64,000 nucleotides of DNA, taken from the NCBI GenBank assembly GCA_946481075.1, contig CAMLMC010000001.1:682001-746000 (forward strand), read 5' to 3'. Shown piece after piece: positions 60,919 to 64,000 of this stretch. The first letter of the stretch is position 1; each line of letters starts with the position of its first letter. Under the pieces are notes generated by a model. The model made no database searches and was not told the origin of the DNA. It saw only the letters and a list, made by a program, of their open reading frames with translations. A program made the position numbers and the translations under genes. The DNA comes from an uncultured Alphaproteobacteria bacterium. Lineage in GTDB: Bacteria > Pseudomonadota > Alphaproteobacteria > Micavibrionales > Micavibrionaceae.

Positions 60919-62829
60919 TTATTTTTTATGAATATCGACGACTTTGGCGAGGGCTTCCAGGGTTGTCTTCCCTTCGAGCACTTTTAGAATGCCATCATCC
61001 TTCATTGATTTAAAGCCCTGTCGCACAGCGATGTTTTTTAACTCGATTTTTGTACCACCGCGGGCCACAACCTCATCAAGCTCCTCGTTGAACTCCAGAA
61101 TCTCGGCAACGGCAACCCGTCCCTTGTATCCAGCTCCGCCACATTGATCACACCCCCCGACTTTGGCCTTATATATTGTGGGGGCTGAATGGAAATCGAC
61201 ATTCAGGATTTCACATTCGGCCTCATCGGGCGTGTGGGGTTGTTTACAGTTCGGACAGAGGGTTCTTACAAGACGCTGCGCAAAGACCGCCAGAATGTTA
61301 CCGGCGATCATGCCAGGCACCATGCCAAGATCCATAAGACGCGGCATCGCGCCAAAAGAATCGTTGGTATGAAGTGTCGTATATACTTGGTGCCCCGTCA
61401 TAGCGGCCTGCAAGGCCATGCCCGCAGATATTTTGTCGCGGATTTCCCCGATAAAAATGATATCCGGGTCCTGACGCATCAGGGCCTTGATCCCCTCATG
61501 GAATTCAAGAATTCCTTCGCGAACCGGTGTTTGACGGATCATCGGGATAGAATATTCCACCGGGTCTTCAAGAGTCTGGATGTTGACTTCAACGGTGTTG
61601 ATTTCGTTCAACATGGAGTAAAGCGATGTTGTTTTACCAGACCCCGTCGGACCCGTGACGATGATGATGCCTTCGGGACGCGCCTGTGCCCGGCGGATCA
61701 ATTCACGGTTATGGTCGCTAAAGCCCAGTGTGGATAGCGGACGGATACTGGAACTTTTGTCCAGAACACGCATAACAATGTTTTCGCCATGAACAGTGGG
61801 AAGCGACGATACACGAAAGTCCACTTCCTTCCCCCCGATATGCATATTGATACGGCCATCCTGCGGCGACAATTTATCGGCAATGTTCAACTGCGCCATA
61901 ATTTTCAAACGTTGACCGATGGCGTTCCAGTGCTGTTTGTGCAATATTTGCGACGTGATCAAATCACCATCAATCCGGTAACGCAGGCGAACGAAATTTT
62001 CTTCCGGTTCAAAGTGAAGGTCCGAGGCCTTTAACTTGACGGCTTCGGAAATAAGCGCGTTAACGAGACGGACGATCGGGTGCGTAAATGCCTCTTCCTC
62101 GCTAAGATCCGCAACCTTATCCAAAATAGATTCATCGGTTTTTTCCAATTCCTTCAGGATATCGGCAACCTTGCTTGCATAACCATACGCCGCATCGATC
62201 GCCTCATCGAGGACACTTGGCGTCGTAACCAAAGGCTTGATGTTAACGCCTCTTGGCAAATAACGGCGGAGCGCGTCAAGCGCCACAACATCGTAAGGAT
62301 CGGCCATCGCGATCTGGGCTGTCTGGTTTTCCAGCGCGACAGGAAGAATTTTGTGTTTGAGGGCAACCGACTTGTCGACAAGTGCCAGTGCGGCACCATC
62401 TATAACAGTTGTTTTCGGGTTGAAAATCTCGAAACCCGATGTCTCGGCCAGAAACAGGCTAAGCGCCTCATCGGTGATAAATCCCAGCCCGACCAGAACC
62501 TCGCCCAGCATCTTGCCGGAAATCTTTTTTTCCTGAAGGGCCACAGCAAGCTGCTCCTGCGTGATGACACCCATCGCAACCAGGCGATCGCCGATACGCC
62601 CTTTTCCCTCATCTCTTTTGTCATTCAGGACAAGGTCTGTTCCACGCGATTTCATGGGCATGGCGCCAAAGCCATCCGCTCCTTCTACTGGCTCCAGTTC
62701 GATGGTCTCAACGACCGGGGGCGCTGCGGGGTCCACAGGCTTCATATCATCGAAGGACAGACCACTAATATCGATGTCACCATCGATAATGATCTCTGGC
62801 GTTCTGGAACCTGAATTTTTGTTATTCAT
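60919..62829 (-). CDS. PilB/GspE/MshE-type pilus assembly ATPase
   Basis: The 636-residue protein has an N-terminal GspE_N/MshEN-type domain (about 70-215), Walker A GPTGSGKT at 393-400, IQTLEDPVEYSIPMIRQT, Walker B FIGEIRD near 459-465 and zinc cysteines C525, C528, C560 and C563 (CPNC, CDQC). It powers pilus extension. An MshEN domain in such proteins may bind c-di-GMP, but the binding residues were not checked. It is the first gene of the minus-strand cluster. No convincing promoter or ribosome binding site was found upstream. Confidence 0.94.
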   Translation of the reverse strand: MNNKNSGSRTPEIIIDGDIDISGLSFDDMKPVDPAAPPVVETIELEPVEGADGFGAMPMKSRGTDLVLNDKRDEGKGRIGDRLVAMGVITQEQLAVALQEKKISGKMLGEVLVGLGFITDEALSLFLAETSGFEIFNPKTTVIDGAALALVDKSVALKHKILPVALENQTAQIAMADPYDVVALDALRRYLPRGVNIKPLVTTPSVLDEAIDAAYGYASKVADILKELEKTDESILDKVADLSEEEAFTHPIVRLVNALISEAVKLKASDLHFEPEENFVRLRYRIDGDLITSQILHKQHWNAIGQRLKIMAQLNIADKLSPQDGRINMHIGGKEVDFRVSSLPTVHGENIVMRVLDKSSSIRPLSTLGFSDHNRELIRRAQARPEGIIIVTGPTGSGKTTSLYSMLNEINTVEVNIQTLEDPVEYSIPMIRQTPVREGILEFHEGIKALMRQDPDIIFIGEIRDKISAGMALQAAMTGHQVYTTLHTNDSFGAMPRLMDLGMVPGMIAGNILAVFAQRLVRTLCPNCKQPHTPDEAECEILNVDFHSAPTIYKAKVGGCDQCGGAGYKGRVAVAEILEFNEELDEVVARGGTKIELKNIAVRQGFKSMKDDGILKVLEGKTTLEALAKVVDIHKK

Positions 62830-63097
62830 TGGAGCTAACCTATTATTGAAAAAGACAAATGACCAAAAAAACGCAAGGAACCAGCCCCTCGCCGGTCCAC
62901 TACCAAAGATACAGGATGTTGGTTAATAAAATGGAAACCGCCGCAAACCATGCGACGACGACGATCATAACACGAAGATCATCTACGGACAGAAAAAATC
63001 CAAAATAAACATGCCGTTAGACATAACTGCACCGGTCCGCTCCGGATTGATCTGGACTATCCTTGTGGATATACATAAGCGTGACGGAATATAAAGA

Positions 63098-63174
63098 TGG
63101 CGCGCCCGAAGAGATTCGAACTCCTAACCTCCTGATCCGTAGTCAGGTGCTCTATCCAATTGAGCTACGGGCGC
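63098..63174 (-). tRNA. tRNA-Arg (anticodon ACG)
   Basis: The minus strand gives acceptor GCGCCCG (63174-63168) pairing with CGGGCGC (63108-63102), a D arm with AGCTCAATTGGATAGAGC, an anticodon stem-loop CCTGA-CTACGGA-TCAGG with anticodon ACG, and a T arm with GTTCGAATC. The 3' CCA is encoded (63100-63098). Anticodon ACG is normally edited to ICG to read CGN codons. The gap 62830-63097 between it and the pilus ATPase holds no gene I can support. Confidence 0.96.
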
Positions 63175-63381
63175 GCAAGGTCTTCGTTTGAAGACGCCGG
63201 ACAATACATCAGCCCCCTTTTGTTTTGCAAGCCATAAACGAAAGATTTTTCAAAGAAAGTTTTTGTGAATGCTTTCTAGGGACTTGGGTGCTTTTGCTTG
63301 ACTTGGCGGGCGGATTCAGTTGATTTAAAGCATTCTTATTGGGCGTTCGCGGCGGTTGCGGGGGCCACACCGGAAAAAGGC

Positions 63382-64000
63382 ATGAAGATCAATATGTTGA
63401 GCAAATTTTGCACCCACTCCCTGATTCTCGCGGGCGGCCTGCCCGCCCTGCTTCTTCTCGCGTCTCTTCCGGTTTATGCACAGGATATGAGCAAGCGCCC
63501 CTCCCTGATCATCACCAATGAGCGCCTGCCGGATAACGTCGCGCCAACGGGCGGGGTATACAGCAGCAACAGTTACAGCAAAAACACCGGAAATCTTTAC
63601 GGCAACCGCGCCCGCCCGATGGAGAACGAAATCACGCCATCACAGGTAAGCGGATCGGACTATTTCCAACCAACGCAAACCGTCGTCGGCAAAAAAGTCG
63701 ACGAACTTCGCAACGATTTGTCCGGCCTGAAAAGCCGCGTGAACAACCTATCATCGCAGCTTAAATCCATGCAGGGCGAAAGCCATGCCCTCGCCGCCGA
63801 ATACAACGCGAGCGTTGCCACTATCAACACCCAGTTGCAAGCAGGGACAACACCGGGTAACCCGCGCCTTGTCGAACGTTTGAATATTGCCCAAGGCAAT
63901 CTCGACCGGATGTCGCAGCGTGTCGCCGATCTGAATGGCATGGCGGTGGAAGCCGCGAATGCCGCATCCATGGGATCGTTCCTGCTGGAATCCGTCCGGT
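63382..64000 (+). CDS. 5' part of a secreted coiled-coil protein (runs past the window)
   Basis: ATG 63382 opens a frame that continues to the last base (206 codons visible). The signal peptide (LILAGGLPALLLLASLPVYA) ends near residue 33. Then a Ser/Asn/Tyr-rich linker (35-95) leads to a coiled coil with VDELRNDLSGLKSRVNNLSS and further heptads to the edge. Possible -35 and -10 boxes TTGACT (63298) and TGATTT (63321) lie upstream. The family is not recognised from this part. Confidence 0.75.
   Translation, partial: MKINMLSKFCTHSLILAGGLPALLLLASLPVYAQDMSKRPSLIITNERLPDNVAPTGGVYSSNSYSKNTGNLYGNRARPMENEITPSQVSGSDYFQPTQTVVGKKVDELRNDLSGLKSRVNNLSSQLKSMQGESHALAAEYNASVATINTQLQAGTTPGNPRLVERLNIAQGNLDRMSQRVADLNGMAVEAANAASMGSFLLESVR

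Noticed and set aside
62916..62984. 22-codon hydrophobic minus-strand frame beginning MIVVVAWFAAVS
   Set aside because: It would encode a tiny membrane peptide, but there is no ribosome binding site and no supporting context.
63098..63174. tRNA-Arg as an integration site for a mobile element
   Set aside because: No integrase gene or repeated tRNA end was seen on either side.

Overview
The window reads as a chromosomal segment of an alphaproteobacterium of medium GC content. Lineage markers are the J-domain/CobS/CobT block with a divergent bolA, a DUF2336 protein, FdxA, CarD, RpoH with a clear RpoH box, and the dapF-mtaB-ftsY order. An affiliation near Rhodospirillales or Micavibrionales is my inference; no rRNA gene is present to decide it.

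Layout. Bases 1-6135 hold the 3' end of an unidentified gene, accA, a small membrane protein, a ribbon-helix-helix regulator, bolA (hidden inside a longer spurious minus-strand reading frame), a zinc-knuckle J-domain protein, cobS and cobT. Bases 6136-18596 hold an O-acyltransferase with an SGNH domain, hisS, a secreted protein, sufE, clpX, a DHH phosphoesterase, an ankyrin-like protein, photolyase, LD-carboxypeptidase and a CPA1 antiporter. Bases 18700-30200 hold fdxA, carD, a degenerate phosphoesterase, rpoH, a peptidoglycan-binding protein, an M48 lipoprotein protease divergent from a nuclease-like protein, pgk, DUF2336 and amn. Bases 30248-40647 hold the minus-strand dapF/lipoprotein/mtaB/ftsY operon and, on the plus strand, ffh and the rpsP-rimM-trmD-rplS operon, which carries two extra genes. 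Bases 40722-45861 hold a two-gene operon of small proteins and leuC...leuD-leuB.

Bases 45922-62829 are one long minus-strand cluster for an MSHA-like type IV pilus: assembly ATPase, platform protein, a PilM-PilN fusion, PilO-like and PilP-like proteins, an ABC ATPase, a TPR protein, prepilin peptidase, PilT, PilU, a lipoprotein secretin, an ABC-2 permease, a membrane-anchored helical protein, a seven-helix membrane AraC regulator and one prepilin. The ABC transporter and membrane AraC regulator are the most distinctive parts: the ABC ATPase is translationally coupled to the alignment proteins, its likely permease lies after the secretin, and the regulator precedes the prepilin with palindromic sites between them. 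A tRNA-Arg and the 5' part of a secreted coiled-coil protein close the window.

Across the window there are three copies of a roughly 100-base palindromic element with GTCATTGCGAG ends, plus single copies of two other palindromic elements. One copy of the first lies inside a reading frame and supplies most of a signal peptide. No CRISPR array, transposase, integrase or rRNA gene was seen.
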